Positions 9,884-18,459 are shown, numbered from the stretch's first letter. The stretch: DNA of 64,000 nt from Idiomarinaceae bacterium HL-53 (GCA_001458075.1 LN899469.1:682001-746000), one strand, 5' to 3'. Numbers and translations: made by a program. Notes: generated by a model not told the origin, from the sequence alone.

Positions 9884-11335
9884 ATGAGCTGGAGTGAATC
9901 AGCGACTGCATTACTTAGATCAAAATGCTTAGTGAACGGGCAATGGGTAGACTCCTCTAGCCAATCCGCAATTGAAATTACCAATCCTGCCAATCAACAA
10001 GTGATTGGCGCAGTACCTAAATTATCTGCCGCAGAAGTTGAGAAAGCTGTGCATGCGGCTCATCAGGCCTTACCTGCATGGCGAAAACGTACCGCACAAG
10101 CGCGCTCGATCATACTACGCACTTGGTTTGACTTAATCATCGCAAACCAATCCGCCCTTGCTGAAATAATGACCCGGGAACAGGGTAAACCGCACGCGGA
10201 AGCTGAGGGTGAAATAGCCTATGCTGCGAGCTTTATTGAATGGTACGCAGAAGAAGCCAAACGAATTTATGGAAAGACCATCCCTGGACCTTCCGAGACG
10301 GGCCGTATCGTGGTAACTCGTGAACCCGTAGGTGTCTGTGCTGCAATTACACCTTGGAACTTTCCCGCAGCAATGATTACCCGAAAAGTGGGACCGGCGC
10401 TGGCCGCTGGCTGCACTATGATAGTGAAACCTGCTTCCCAAACACCCCTTACCGCTCTCGCACTTGGCGTATTAGCCGAGCAAGCCGGTGTGCCGGCTGG
10501 GGTTCTGAATATTGTCACCGGCAGTGCCAGCGACATCGGCGAAGTACTCTCCACTCACCCACAAGTTCGCAAACTGAGTTTCACCGGCTCTACACGTGTC
10601 GGCTCAAAGCTTATGGCGCAATGCGCCAGTACCGTGAAAAAAGTATCTTTAGAGTTAGGAGGAAACGCTCCTTTTATCGTTTTCGACGATGCAGATATCG
10701 ATGCCGCAGCGCAAGGCGCTGTCGACTGTAAATTCCGTAACGCCGGGCAAACCTGTGTTTGTACCAATCGAATTTACGTACAAAGGCGCGTTTACGAACC
10801 CTTTATACAAGCCTTTAAAGAGAAAGTAGCCGCTCTGAAGCTCGGTGATGGTATGGCGCCTGGCGTCAACATAGGTCCTCTCATTAATGAGGATGCGGTA
10901 GAAAAGGTCGAAGCGCACATACAAGATGCGCTTACGCTTGGCGGGGAGCTCATACTGGGTGGGGAACGCTCAGAGCTCGGTGGGTTATGGTTTCAACCCA
11001 CAATCGTAGGGAAGGCCACGCAACAAATGCAATGCGCCACCGAAGAAACATTTGGGCCGCTTGCGCCCGTGTTTATTTTTGATGATGAAGACGAAGGCAT
11101 TCAATTCGCAAATGCGACCGAGTTTGGACTTGCCGCTTACTTTTACGCGCAAAATATTCATCGAATTCGGCGAGTAAGCGAAGCGCTTGAGGCCGGTATT
11201 GTTGGAATAAATACCGGGCTTATTTCGAATGCTTCTGCGCCTTTTGGCGGTGTCAAGTCGTCTGGCATCGGCCGCGAAGGCGGTCGTCATGGCATGGACG
11301 AGTACACCGAGATAAAGTACTTAGCGTTCGGTTAA
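9884..11335 (+). CDS. gabD: NAD(P)-dependent succinate-semialdehyde dehydrogenase
   Basis: Cytoplasmic aldehyde dehydrogenase of 483 residues that oxidises succinate semialdehyde to succinate, the last step of the GABA shunt. Length and sequence match GabD: ITPWNFPAAMITRKVGPALAAGC, SFTGSTRVGSKLM, ELGGNAPFIVFDDADID, KFRNAGQTCVC and the C-terminal FGGVKSSGIGREGG. The catalytic cysteine is Cys291 in GQTCVC, and Glu257 in LELGG is the general base. AGGGAG precedes the ATG. No gabT is beside it, so semialdehyde may come from other amino-acid routes. The 3' end overlaps the convergent chaC-like gene by 15 bases. Confidence 0.95.
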   Translation: MSWSESATALLRSKCLVNGQWVDSSSQSAIEITNPANQQVIGAVPKLSAAEVEKAVHAAHQALPAWRKRTAQARSIILRTWFDLIIANQSALAEIMTREQGKPHAEAEGEIAYAASFIEWYAEEAKRIYGKTIPGPSETGRIVVTREPVGVCAAITPWNFPAAMITRKVGPALAAGCTMIVKPASQTPLTALALGVLAEQAGVPAGVLNIVTGSASDIGEVLSTHPQVRKLSFTGSTRVGSKLMAQCASTVKKVSLELGGNAPFIVFDDADIDAAAQGAVDCKFRNAGQTCVCTNRIYVQRRVYEPFIQAFKEKVAALKLGDGMAPGVNIGPLINEDAVEKVEAHIQDALTLGGELILGGERSELGGLWFQPTIVGKATQQMQCATEETFGPLAPVFIFDDEDEGIQFANATEFGLAAYFYAQNIHRIRRVSEALEAGIVGINTGLISNASAPFGGVKSSGIGREGGRHGMDEYTEIKYLAFG

Positions 11336-11854
11336 ATATCGCTCGATCGCAAATACGTGGGTGTCTTCGGTGTTTAAATCGCGAAGCGCCTGCGCGAGCT
11401 TTAAAACGTACTCATCGTTGGCCCCACTCGGCCCGCTCGAACGAGCAATATGCGCAGCAATCTCTCGCTCAGTGGCAGCACCCAAGTAAGCGGCGTTCTC
11501 AGCTGTGGCAATATAAACCAGTCCATTTGCAGTGTGCGGTTTCTGTTCGTCGATAAACGAAAATGTGGTTTCAATCCGTAAGTAGCCATTTTTCTCACGA
11601 TGATCAAGGTGCTCAAATACGTCTGGCATAACCAGATATGCCATTCCCACACACTCGGCGTTTGGCTCCGCCACTAACGTAAGGACTCGTCCCGGATCTT
11701 CTGGCGTACCTCGATGGTCGTGCGAACCTTGCCAAAAACGTCTGTGCCAGCCTCGAATAGACGCGGGTCGACGTTCAAGATAGGGAAAATCTACTTTATA
11801 AATAAGAGACCCATAGCCAAATACCCAGACAGGTTGGTTTTCAGCCAATGGCAT
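11321..11854 (-). CDS. ChaC-like gamma-glutamylcyclotransferase
   Basis: Enzyme that probably cleaves glutathione to 5-oxoproline and Cys-Gly. The fold signature VFGYGSLIYK comes right after the start, followed by RRPASIRGWHRRFWQGS and DHRGTPEDPGRVLTL, matching the ChaC family. The protein is 177 residues from the ATG at 11854. A TTG at 11890, just after the hemN stop, would add 12 residues; neither start has a strong ribosome site, so this is unresolved. It lies immediately downstream of hemN on the same strand and is likely cotranscribed with it. Its stop overlaps the gabD end. Confidence 0.85.
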   Translation of the reverse strand: MPLAENQPVWVFGYGSLIYKVDFPYLERRPASIRGWHRRFWQGSHDHRGTPEDPGRVLTLVAEPNAECVGMAYLVMPDVFEHLDHREKNGYLRIETTFSFIDEQKPHTANGLVYIATAENAAYLGAATEREIAAHIARSSGPSGANDEYVLKLAQALRDLNTEDTHVFAIERYLTER

Positions 11855-11891
11855 GCGAGATTTATTGATTGCTTGAGTGTCGTGCGCCAAG

Positions 11892-13250
11892 TTACACCAC
11901 TTTGGAAAAACGTTCTCTTAACGGGTTTAGGTACGCGTCAAAATTACCACAAATAACCCGCACGAACCAACGACCCAGCTCGGTGACTTGGATAGCTTTT
12001 GGCGTCAGTTCGATTAGTCCATCTGCTTCCATTGCGTACAGATTTGGCAAACTATTCGCGAAATATTCGTGAAAATCGATCTGCCATTTGTGCGCGAAGG
12101 CGTCGATATCTAATCGAAAATGGCAAATAAGGTCCGCAATCAGGTCGCCCCGAATTACGTCGTCGGCACTCAAGGCTACCGCTTTTGCTATGGGTAGTTG
12201 AACTTTAGCGATCGCCTTTCGCCAAGTTGAGAGTTCTTTCTCATGCTGCCAAATAATGCCATTAACCTGACTAATTGACGACACGCCTAGACCGAGGAGG
12301 GAATTCGTTCCATGCGTCGTATAACCTTGGAAATTACGTTGAAGTTCTCCAGAGCGCTGCGCCTTTGCCAAGCTGTCTGAGGGTTTCGCAAAATGGTCCA
12401 TGCCAATAAATTGGTAGCCTGCAGCTTGGAAGCGATGGGCCGCATTGAGCATCAAAGCGAGCTTTTCCTTTCCCTGCGGTAACATTTCTGTCGGTATTTT
12501 ACGTTGAGCTGCAAAGCGTGTTGGCAGATGAGCATAACTGAAGAGACTCACCCGCTCTGGGGCAAGCTTGATGACTGCCTCAACCGCCTGCGCAAAGGTT
12601 GTTGGCGTTTGTAAGGGAAGCCCATACACCAAATCGAGATTAATGCTTTCAAAACCAAGCTCTCTGGCTTTTGTTACATGCGCCTGAACTAATGAAAGGG
12701 GCTGCACTCGGTTGATTGCAATCTGGGTGGCCTCATTTATATCTTGAACGCCATAACTCACGCGGTTGAAACCCAAACTTCGTAAATGCGCTAGTTTCTC
12801 AAGTGAACAACTTCGAGGATCGATCTCAATACTTACTTCAAGCGCTCGTGCTGGTTCAAATCTAAAATGTCGGCGCAGCATGTCCATGAGGCGACTCAAC
12901 TGTTGCTCGGTAAGGAACGTGGGGGTTCCGCCGCCCAGATGAAGTGCTTGTATAGGATTTTTCTGCGTATAGGCACTATAATTCTGCATTTCCTTTTCAA
13001 GGAAATTCAAATATTCATCTGCCTTCTCTTGATGCCGCGTAATGACGCGGTTGCATCCACAGTAATAACAAAGCTTGTGACAAAAGGGCAGATGGACATA
13101 TAAACTTAGTGGCCCTGCATGCTCAGTAAGCGCTTGTATTATTCGCGGTTGTGAGAAATCTTCTGAAAGCGAGAGTGCTGTTGGGTAAGACGTATATCGA
13201 GGTCCCTGCACATCATATTTCCCTAACAGGTTGCCGAATGCCTGCTCCAT
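11892..13250 (-). CDS. hemN: oxygen-independent coproporphyrinogen III dehydrogenase
   Basis: Radical-SAM enzyme of haem synthesis that converts coproporphyrinogen III to protoporphyrinogen IX without oxygen. At 452 residues it has normal length. The cluster motif is LPFCHKLCYYCGC with Cys57, Cys61 and Cys64 binding the [4Fe-4S] cluster and Cys66 following as in true HemN. GGGTPTFL and the EIDPRS region for SAM binding are present, and the N-terminal YDVQGPRYTSYPTA stretch is typical of HemN rather than of HemW-like proteins. TAGGTGAG precedes the ATG. The gene has an FNR-type box and promoter upstream, so it should be induced when oxygen falls. The aerobic counterpart hemF lies at the end of the window. 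Confidence 0.96.
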   Translation of the reverse strand: MEQAFGNLLGKYDVQGPRYTSYPTALSLSEDFSQPRIIQALTEHAGPLSLYVHLPFCHKLCYYCGCNRVITRHQEKADEYLNFLEKEMQNYSAYTQKNPIQALHLGGGTPTFLTEQQLSRLMDMLRRHFRFEPARALEVSIEIDPRSCSLEKLAHLRSLGFNRVSYGVQDINEATQIAINRVQPLSLVQAHVTKARELGFESINLDLVYGLPLQTPTTFAQAVEAVIKLAPERVSLFSYAHLPTRFAAQRKIPTEMLPQGKEKLALMLNAAHRFQAAGYQFIGMDHFAKPSDSLAKAQRSGELQRNFQGYTTHGTNSLLGLGVSSISQVNGIIWQHEKELSTWRKAIAKVQLPIAKAVALSADDVIRGDLIADLICHFRLDIDAFAHKWQIDFHEYFANSLPNLYAMEADGLIELTPKAIQVTELGRWFVRVICGNFDAYLNPLRERFSKVV

Positions 13251-13274
13251 AACTCACCTAAGTTATTTATGTCA

Positions 13275-13323
13275 GGTGAAGAGCATATCGAAGCGAGCAC
13301 CTATTCGCCTTGATCTAGAGCAA
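13275..13323 (-). promoter_or_regulatory. class II FNR/ANR-type promoter of hemN
   Basis: Read on the minus strand, TTGCT-CTAG-ATCAA (13323-13310) matches the FNR consensus TTGAT-N4-ATCAA with one mismatch. A -10 element TATGCT lies at 13287-13282. A start at 13275 puts the centre of the box at -41.5, the classic class II activator position, and gives a 24-base leader to the ATG at 13250. Confidence 0.78.
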
Positions 13324-13341
13324 CCTTTCTAAACTTATCTT

Positions 13342-14232
13342 TTAATGCAGAGTCACAGGCCCAGCGACGCCTTTTGACATCAGATGAATCTCAAACTGAA
13401 CCGTCACTTCAAGAGACGTGAGCTGCTCAACCGCAATAATACGCTCTTGTGAGATACGATAACGATGCGGTGTCATCGTTAATAAATTTTGAATGTCTTC
13501 TGGGCGCTCCAGTATTACCTTGTATCTGATAGTGCGCCGCTCAAAGGTTTTGAAACCCGCACCAGCTTCTCTCGCAGGCTCGTCTTTTGTGGTTACTTCT
13601 GGGTAAATAATTTCACGTAACTCTTTTAAATGCTCGGGTCCAGGATTCACTTCAATCAGCATTCCTTCCTTTTTTACCACGCGGTGAAACTCTTCATACA
13701 CAGCAAAACCAAATACATTTAACAAGATATCGAAAGAAGCTGAGGGAACCGGAAGTTGAGCATTAGAGGCGACAACCCAGCTTAACTGTGGTGCTTTCTT
13801 CGCAGCTGCTTGTACAGCCCATTTTGATATATCGACGCCTACCGCTTGCCAAAACACATCTTGCTCGTCCCAACTCAATTGATCGGCAATCGCTCGCAAG
13901 TAATACCCTTCGCCACACCCCGCATCTAAACAAGTAAGCGTACCGGAGGCGTGATCACCTAAACTTTCTTGATAAGCACTTATGAGATCGGCGAGAAATG
14001 AAGCGAGTGGCTCATAATAGTTTGCTTGTAAGAATTGCCCTCGCGCCGTCACCATTGCTTTGCTGTCGCCAGGATCTTTCGAACGCTTGAAATGCGCAGG
14101 TAATAAATTCACGTACCCCTCTTTCGCACGATCAAAGTGATGTCCGTGAGGGCATGACCAGCCGCTCGCGTTCTCGGATAATAGTTCCCCTTCCAGTGGG
14201 CAAATAAACTGCTTAAATCCATTAATTTTCAT
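13342..14232 (-). CDS. rlmA: 23S rRNA (guanine-N1)-methyltransferase RlmA-type
   Basis: SAM-dependent enzyme expected to make m1G745 in helix 35 of 23S rRNA. At 296 residues it carries an N-terminal zinc-finger region (about 9-33), the AKEGYVNLLPAHFKRSKDPGDS block that identifies the family, and a Rossmann methyltransferase domain with LDAGCGEGYYLR (SAM-binding motif I). The first zinc region reads CPLEG where the E. coli protein has CPLC, so one of the usual four ligands is replaced by Glu, while the second pair (CPHGHHF) is kept. It is divergent from the patatin gene. No gene overlaps it. Confidence 0.92.
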   Translation of the reverse strand: MKINGFKQFICPLEGELLSENASGWSCPHGHHFDRAKEGYVNLLPAHFKRSKDPGDSKAMVTARGQFLQANYYEPLASFLADLISAYQESLGDHASGTLTCLDAGCGEGYYLRAIADQLSWDEQDVFWQAVGVDISKWAVQAAAKKAPQLSWVVASNAQLPVPSASFDILLNVFGFAVYEEFHRVVKKEGMLIEVNPGPEHLKELREIIYPEVTTKDEPAREAGAGFKTFERRTIRYKVILERPEDIQNLLTMTPHRYRISQERIIAVEQLTSLEVTVQFEIHLMSKGVAGPVTLH

Positions 14233-14316
14233 ATTCTTGCTTTATACTGTGCAATTGAGTTCAACTGCAAGGTTAGACTTGTTGAAGACGATCCACAACA
14301 AAGAAAGTGTATAGAT

Positions 14317-16503
14317 ATGAAAATACACCCAAAACTTACAGTTAAATTACTCTTTTTAAGTATTTTTACTACCTCTCCTGTATTTGCAGAAGAGCGGATC
14401 GGTCTTGTGCTTGGCGGGGGTGGCGCAAAAGGCTTAGCTCACATTGGTGTGCTACAATACCTCGAAACACACCGTATTCCCGTAGATTTTGTCGTAGGCA
14501 CCAGTATGGGCGCGCTTGCGGGCGGGTTATACGCGCAAGGCCAGTCGGCAGATGACCTCACGTCTTTAGTTCGCACCGTTGATTGGCAAAGTGTCTTCAC
14601 AGATGAAGCACCTCGAGCCTTTCGTGGACTTCGTCGCAAAGAAGAAGACCGAATCTTTCCAACCCAAGCACTGCTTGGATTTTCAGACGGTGAATTCAAA
14701 TTCCCATCGGCGTTAATTCAGGGACAACGCCTAATGCCACTGCTCAGAAGTTATTCAATCAACAGTCAAGCCATCTCTCACTTTGACGCGCTCCCCATTC
14801 CATTTCGGGCAACCGCGGTCGACATCGAAACAGGCGAGTTATTGATTATAGAACAAGGCGATATTGCCTTAGCCATGCGCGCCAGCATGGCGATTCCGGG
14901 AATATTCTCGCCCGTTAATTGGCAAGGCCGTTATGTTGTCGACGGCGGCATGGTAAACAACCTCCCAGTAGATCTCGCTTTGGAAATGGGCGCTACGACA
15001 CTCATTGTTGTAGACGTAGGTGATGGTTTTCCTCCTTTCGAAGAGCTACAAGGCCCTATTGAGATTATGGAACAAGCCATAAATTTAATGATCCGAAATA
15101 ACAGTCAGGAACAAGTGGCGCTTTTACGTTCGCAAGATATTCACATTGTTCCAGATTTACTGGCAAACGATATTGGCGCTGCCGACTTTGGCAAAGCTGA
15201 ACAAGCGATACAAGCCGGCTACGCAGCTGCAGAAAAATTGAGCGATAAGCTCCTCGCGCTGCAACTCAGCCCCTCAGAATGGGCAGAGTACAAGGCACAA
15301 CGGCTTCTTCCTGAAAGTGAATTCGAGCCGCAATGGTTTCGGTTAGAGAACGAATCGAATATTCCCGACGATATGTTGTGGGCCAATATTGCAACCGAGC
15401 CAGGCAAACCATTCGATGAACAGATCTTGAATCAAGATATCGAGCGCATTTATGGTCTTGGCTATTTTGGCCAAGTCGATTATCAAGTCATGTGGGAAGA
15501 CGACATAGCCGGTGTCGAAATTCGAGCTGTACCTAAACGCTGGGGTCCTGACTATTTAAGCTTTGGACTGACTCTAGAAGACAATTTTGATAGCCAATCA
15601 TCTTACCGAGCTGCAGTAAGCTATTTGCGAACGGAAGTGAATTCGCTTGGCGCCGAACTACAATTCGATTTGCAGGTGGGAAATGAACCCCTTTTTCGTG
15701 CGCAATATTGGCAGCCACTGAAACGTGACGCGAGTGCTTATACCAATACGAGATTGCGTTTTAGCCGCAATCGCGTCAACAATTTTGACGGTAATTCAGT
15801 TGTCGCTGTTACGGAGGTTGATCGACAAAGCCTCGGTTTTGATCTCGGAACACAGTGGCGACATACCGCCGATATTCGATTCAGTGTTGATTTTGCAACT
15901 GGCGATATAGAAAATTTAAATACAAGCGTGAGTGAGCACTTTCAAACTGGTGCAGCGAGCCTGCAAGTCACATTCGACACGCTCGACAGTGTCTACCTGC
16001 CCAGAGAAGGTCACCTGTTTACTTTGAAGCATCAATGGCATAACACGGCACTTGGTGCCGACGTCGAGTTCCAGCAAATAACCTTACAGTCGTTGCATGC
16101 AAAAAGTTTTGGTGACCATACATTGGTTGCGGGCGTCAAGCTGGGCTCCACAACGGAAGGCAATGCACCTGCGTATAGCCAGTTACAGTTGGGCGGCTTT
16201 ATGAACCTCTCTGGCTTCGAACGTAATGCATTGTCGGGGCAGCACTTGGCGTTTGGTCAGTTCGTTTACTTAAAGAGGATCGCGGCAAGTCGCCAATTCG
16301 GTGCACTCCCAGTTTACGTAGGAACGGCCTTAGAAGCCGGAAACATCTGGCAATCGTCAGACAGCGCCGACCTGAACGATCTTATTTATAGTGGCTCTTT
16401 GCTTGGCGTTGTGACCACGCCGATAGGTGCGCTCTATTTGGGACTGAGCCATAATAGTGAAGACCAAACTGGCATTTATTTAGCGGTGGGTCGCCCTTTC
16501 TAG
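14317..16503 (+). CDS. patatin-like phospholipase with POTRA and outer-membrane barrel (type Vd, PlpD-like)
   Basis: A 728-residue protein with the layout of a type Vd autotransporter. A signal peptide (cleavage FA/E, about 24) leads into a patatin domain (about 27-300): GLVLGGGGAKGLAHIGVL oxyanion loop, GTSMG with nucleophile Ser63, and VDGGMVNNLPVDLA with Asp209, giving a complete Ser-Asp dyad. A single POTRA-like region (about 310-395, ending in VEIRAVPKRWGPDYLSFGL) and a 16-strand-type barrel (about 400-728, ending in YLAVGRPF with terminal Phe) follow. PlpD of Pseudomonas aeruginosa has the same order and length as I recall. It should be a surface-exposed or released lipolytic enzyme. 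Its TAG shares bases with the stop of the convergent transporter gene. Confidence 0.93.
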   Translation: MKIHPKLTVKLLFLSIFTTSPVFAEERIGLVLGGGGAKGLAHIGVLQYLETHRIPVDFVVGTSMGALAGGLYAQGQSADDLTSLVRTVDWQSVFTDEAPRAFRGLRRKEEDRIFPTQALLGFSDGEFKFPSALIQGQRLMPLLRSYSINSQAISHFDALPIPFRATAVDIETGELLIIEQGDIALAMRASMAIPGIFSPVNWQGRYVVDGGMVNNLPVDLALEMGATTLIVVDVGDGFPPFEELQGPIEIMEQAINLMIRNNSQEQVALLRSQDIHIVPDLLANDIGAADFGKAEQAIQAGYAAAEKLSDKLLALQLSPSEWAEYKAQRLLPESEFEPQWFRLENESNIPDDMLWANIATEPGKPFDEQILNQDIERIYGLGYFGQVDYQVMWEDDIAGVEIRAVPKRWGPDYLSFGLTLEDNFDSQSSYRAAVSYLRTEVNSLGAELQFDLQVGNEPLFRAQYWQPLKRDASAYTNTRLRFSRNRVNNFDGNSVVAVTEVDRQSLGFDLGTQWRHTADIRFSVDFATGDIENLNTSVSEHFQTGAASLQVTFDTLDSVYLPREGHLFTLKHQWHNTALGADVEFQQITLQSLHAKSFGDHTLVAGVKLGSTTEGNAPAYSQLQLGGFMNLSGFERNALSGQHLAFGQFVYLKRIAASRQFGALPVYVGTALEAGNIWQSSDSADLNDLIYSGSLLGVVTTPIGALYLGLSHNSEDQTGIYLAVGRPF

Positions 16504-17441
16504 ATTGAAATGCGTTGCAACACCCAAAGCAGAGAGAATATCGAAACGCCAAGCCAAGCAATAACTGCTACCGCCATCGCTCGCCAACCTGTTTGCCTGA
16601 GAAGTGTAAGGCTTAAGCTTGCGCCAATGAGAAATATACTAAGCGTAAGTAAGTGCTTACCTCCTGCTGCAAGCAATGTATATAGAGCTCCGAATGAAGG
16701 AAAAAAGCTAGCAAACCCTGCCGTGATTACGAAGCCTGCAATGAACCAAGGAAAATAAACACGCCCTTTAACTGCTTTCTCTTGCCTTTGTACCAGCAGT
16801 GCAAAAATGAACACCATCGGAATGATGGCAAGCGCACGCGAAAGCTTCAGCGTTGTTGCAGTGGCAAGTGCTTTATCGCCATATTCATGGGCGGCCGCAA
16901 CCACGGAAGCGGTATCGTGAATGGCAACAGCAGCCCAAATGCCAAACTGCTGCTGGCTCAATTCAAGCCAATGCCCGACCAAAGGAAAGAGCCATAGCGC
17001 CAGCGCATTCAATACAAATACGCAACCTAATGCCACGCCTATCGCAGTATTCCGTGCGCGAATGACAGGAGCAACCGCCGCAATTGCGCTTCCTCCGCAA
17101 ATAGCGGTACCAGCACCTAATAGGTGTGAAACCTCAGACGACACACCAAGGAGTCGGGCGGCGACCACACAGAGTAAAAAAGCGAGGCCAATACAGAGCC
17201 CAATCAACATAATATTTTGCTGCAATAACGTGAGCGCCTCAGGAATGGCAACACGAAATCCGAGTAGTACAATTGCAACGGCGAGCAATTGTTTTGTCCA
17301 CTTCGCGAGTGGTAAATGCGTCGGAACCCATCCGCCTAAAGCGAAAATAATGCCTAGCAACAGGGCGAGAGGCCCACCGAGAATTCCCGACAGGCTCAAT
17401 AAGGCCGTGAAAATAAATAAAATGTGGGTAATATGAACCAT
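16500..17441 (-). CDS. YeiH/UPF0324-family inner-membrane transporter
   Basis: Hydrophobic protein of 313 residues with about ten predicted membrane segments. The family signatures LLGAGTAICGGSAIAAVAPV and AIHDTASVVAAA are both present. Members of this family are annotated as putative sulfate or anion exporters; direct functional proof is limited, so the substrate should be left open. The gene converges on the patatin gene and both stop codons use the same CTAG. A 73-base divergent gap separates its start from the SDR gene. Confidence 0.88.
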   Translation of the reverse strand: MVHITHILFIFTALLSLSGILGGPLALLLGIIFALGGWVPTHLPLAKWTKQLLAVAIVLLGFRVAIPEALTLLQQNIMLIGLCIGLAFLLCVVAARLLGVSSEVSHLLGAGTAICGGSAIAAVAPVIRARNTAIGVALGCVFVLNALALWLFPLVGHWLELSQQQFGIWAAVAIHDTASVVAAAHEYGDKALATATTLKLSRALAIIPMVFIFALLVQRQEKAVKGRVYFPWFIAGFVITAGFASFFPSFGALYTLLAAGGKHLLTLSIFLIGASLSLTLLRQTGWRAMAVAVIAWLGVSIFSLLWVLQRISI

Positions 17442-17514
17442 AGGCGCGCAAGCGTACTAAATAACGACGAAGAAATCGATGAAATTCAACGCAAGCTGAT
17501 GCGAAGGAATTAAT

Positions 17515-18330
17515 GTGAAAGTAGACCAACAACCTCATGTGTTTATTACCGGCGGCGCGAACGGCCTTGGCTTCGCACTTGCGAAACATTACCTCGCACG
17601 GGGCGCGAGAGTATGCATAGGCGATCGCGATATTGCCGGCGGTGAACAAGCGCTCGAATCGCTCCGCAAAATTTCTGATGCATGTTTATTTTTACCGTGC
17701 GACGTAACGCAGAGTGACGCACTGACGGAAGTTGCATCTGAACTTATGAAAACTTGGGGCCGCGTGGATATCGTGATCAATAATGCAGGGGTTGCACAAG
17801 TCGGCGCGATAGAAGACGTGTCCGACGATGATTGGCACTGGATTATTGATATTAATTTAATGGGAGTAGTTCGCGGATGCCGGGCTTTTACCCCTTTGTT
17901 CAAAAAGCAGAAAGCAGGATATTTTATCAATGTCGCGTCTATGGCAGGCCTGCTTGATGTGCCTCGTATGTCAGCTTACAACAGCACAAAAGCAGCCGTA
18001 GTCTCGCTGTCGGAAACGCTACAACATGAGCTTGCAGGCGATGGGATTGGCGTAAGCGTCGTCTGCCCGTCATTTTTCCAAACGAACTTAGGTGCCTCCA
18101 TGCGCTCGTCGGTGCCAAATATGCAAGACACCTTAGCGAAACTTATGCGCAAGAGCGATTTAACTGCCGAAGACGTTGCGAAGATTATTGCAAACGCTGC
18201 CGAGAATCGAGAGTTCTACATACTTCCCCATAAAAAGGCGAGAGGTATTTGGCGGCTCAAAAAGTGGCTACCTCGCGCTTGGTATGCCCGCATTATGGCA
18301 AAACAAACACGTGGAATTAGGAGGAAATAA
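17515..18330 (+). CDS. short-chain dehydrogenase/reductase
   Basis: Classical SDR oxidoreductase of 271 residues starting at GTG (AAGGAAT ahead). The cofactor loop is TGGANGLG (residues 12-19), then NNAG (89-92), Asn114, Ser142 and YNSTK with Tyr155 and Lys159, so the full catalytic tetrad is present. The Asp after the second strand (GDRD, 36-39) suggests NAD(H) preference. The basic C-terminal tail (ending RGIRRK, with KKARGIWRLKKWLPRAW before it) resembles SDRs associated with lipid or membrane substrates, but the substrate cannot be read from sequence. A short palindrome begins three bases after the stop. Confidence 0.9.
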   Translation: MKVDQQPHVFITGGANGLGFALAKHYLARGARVCIGDRDIAGGEQALESLRKISDACLFLPCDVTQSDALTEVASELMKTWGRVDIVINNAGVAQVGAIEDVSDDDWHWIIDINLMGVVRGCRAFTPLFKKQKAGYFINVASMAGLLDVPRMSAYNSTKAAVVSLSETLQHELAGDGIGVSVVCPSFFQTNLGASMRSSVPNMQDTLAKLMRKSDLTAEDVAKIIANAAENREFYILPHKKARGIWRLKKWLPRAWYARIMAKQTRGIRRK

Positions 18331-18333
18331 AGG

Positions 18334-18351
18334 TTACCTCACTTGAGGTAA
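18334..18351. promoter_or_regulatory. 18-bp palindrome TTACCTCA-CT-TGAGGTAA
   Basis: Perfect 8-bp arms directly after the SDR stop and about 110 bases before the LuxR-type gene. There is no T run after it, so it looks more like an operator than a terminator, although it could weakly attenuate read-through. Confidence 0.45.
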
Positions 18352-18368
18352 GACAATTACCCTCCTTT

Positions 18369-18382
18369 ATGATCTACGTCAA
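18369..18382 (+). promoter_or_regulatory. FNR/DNR-like box upstream of the LuxR-type gene
   Basis: ATGAT-CTAC-GTCAA differs from TTGAT-N4-GTCAA by one base and from FNR consensus by two. If it acts at -41.5, transcription would start at 18417 with a weak -10 TGAAAT at 18405-18410, 43 bases before the start codon. Confidence 0.42.
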
Positions 18383-18458
18383 AGCGCCTAATCGCGAAGT
18401 CTGATGAAATGCGAAGCGAAACTCAAATAGTAAATAGACTTTAGAATTAGGCGCTTTG
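18380..18458 (+). repeat. 13-bp perfect inverted repeat enclosing the luxR-type leader
   Basis: CAAAGCGCCTAAT at 18380-18392 is the exact reverse complement of ATTAGGCGCTTTG at 18446-18458; 53 bases separate them. The right arm covers the only ribosome-site-like AGG (18449-18451) and ends one base before the ATG at 18460. Confidence 0.8.
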
Positions 18459-18459
18459 T

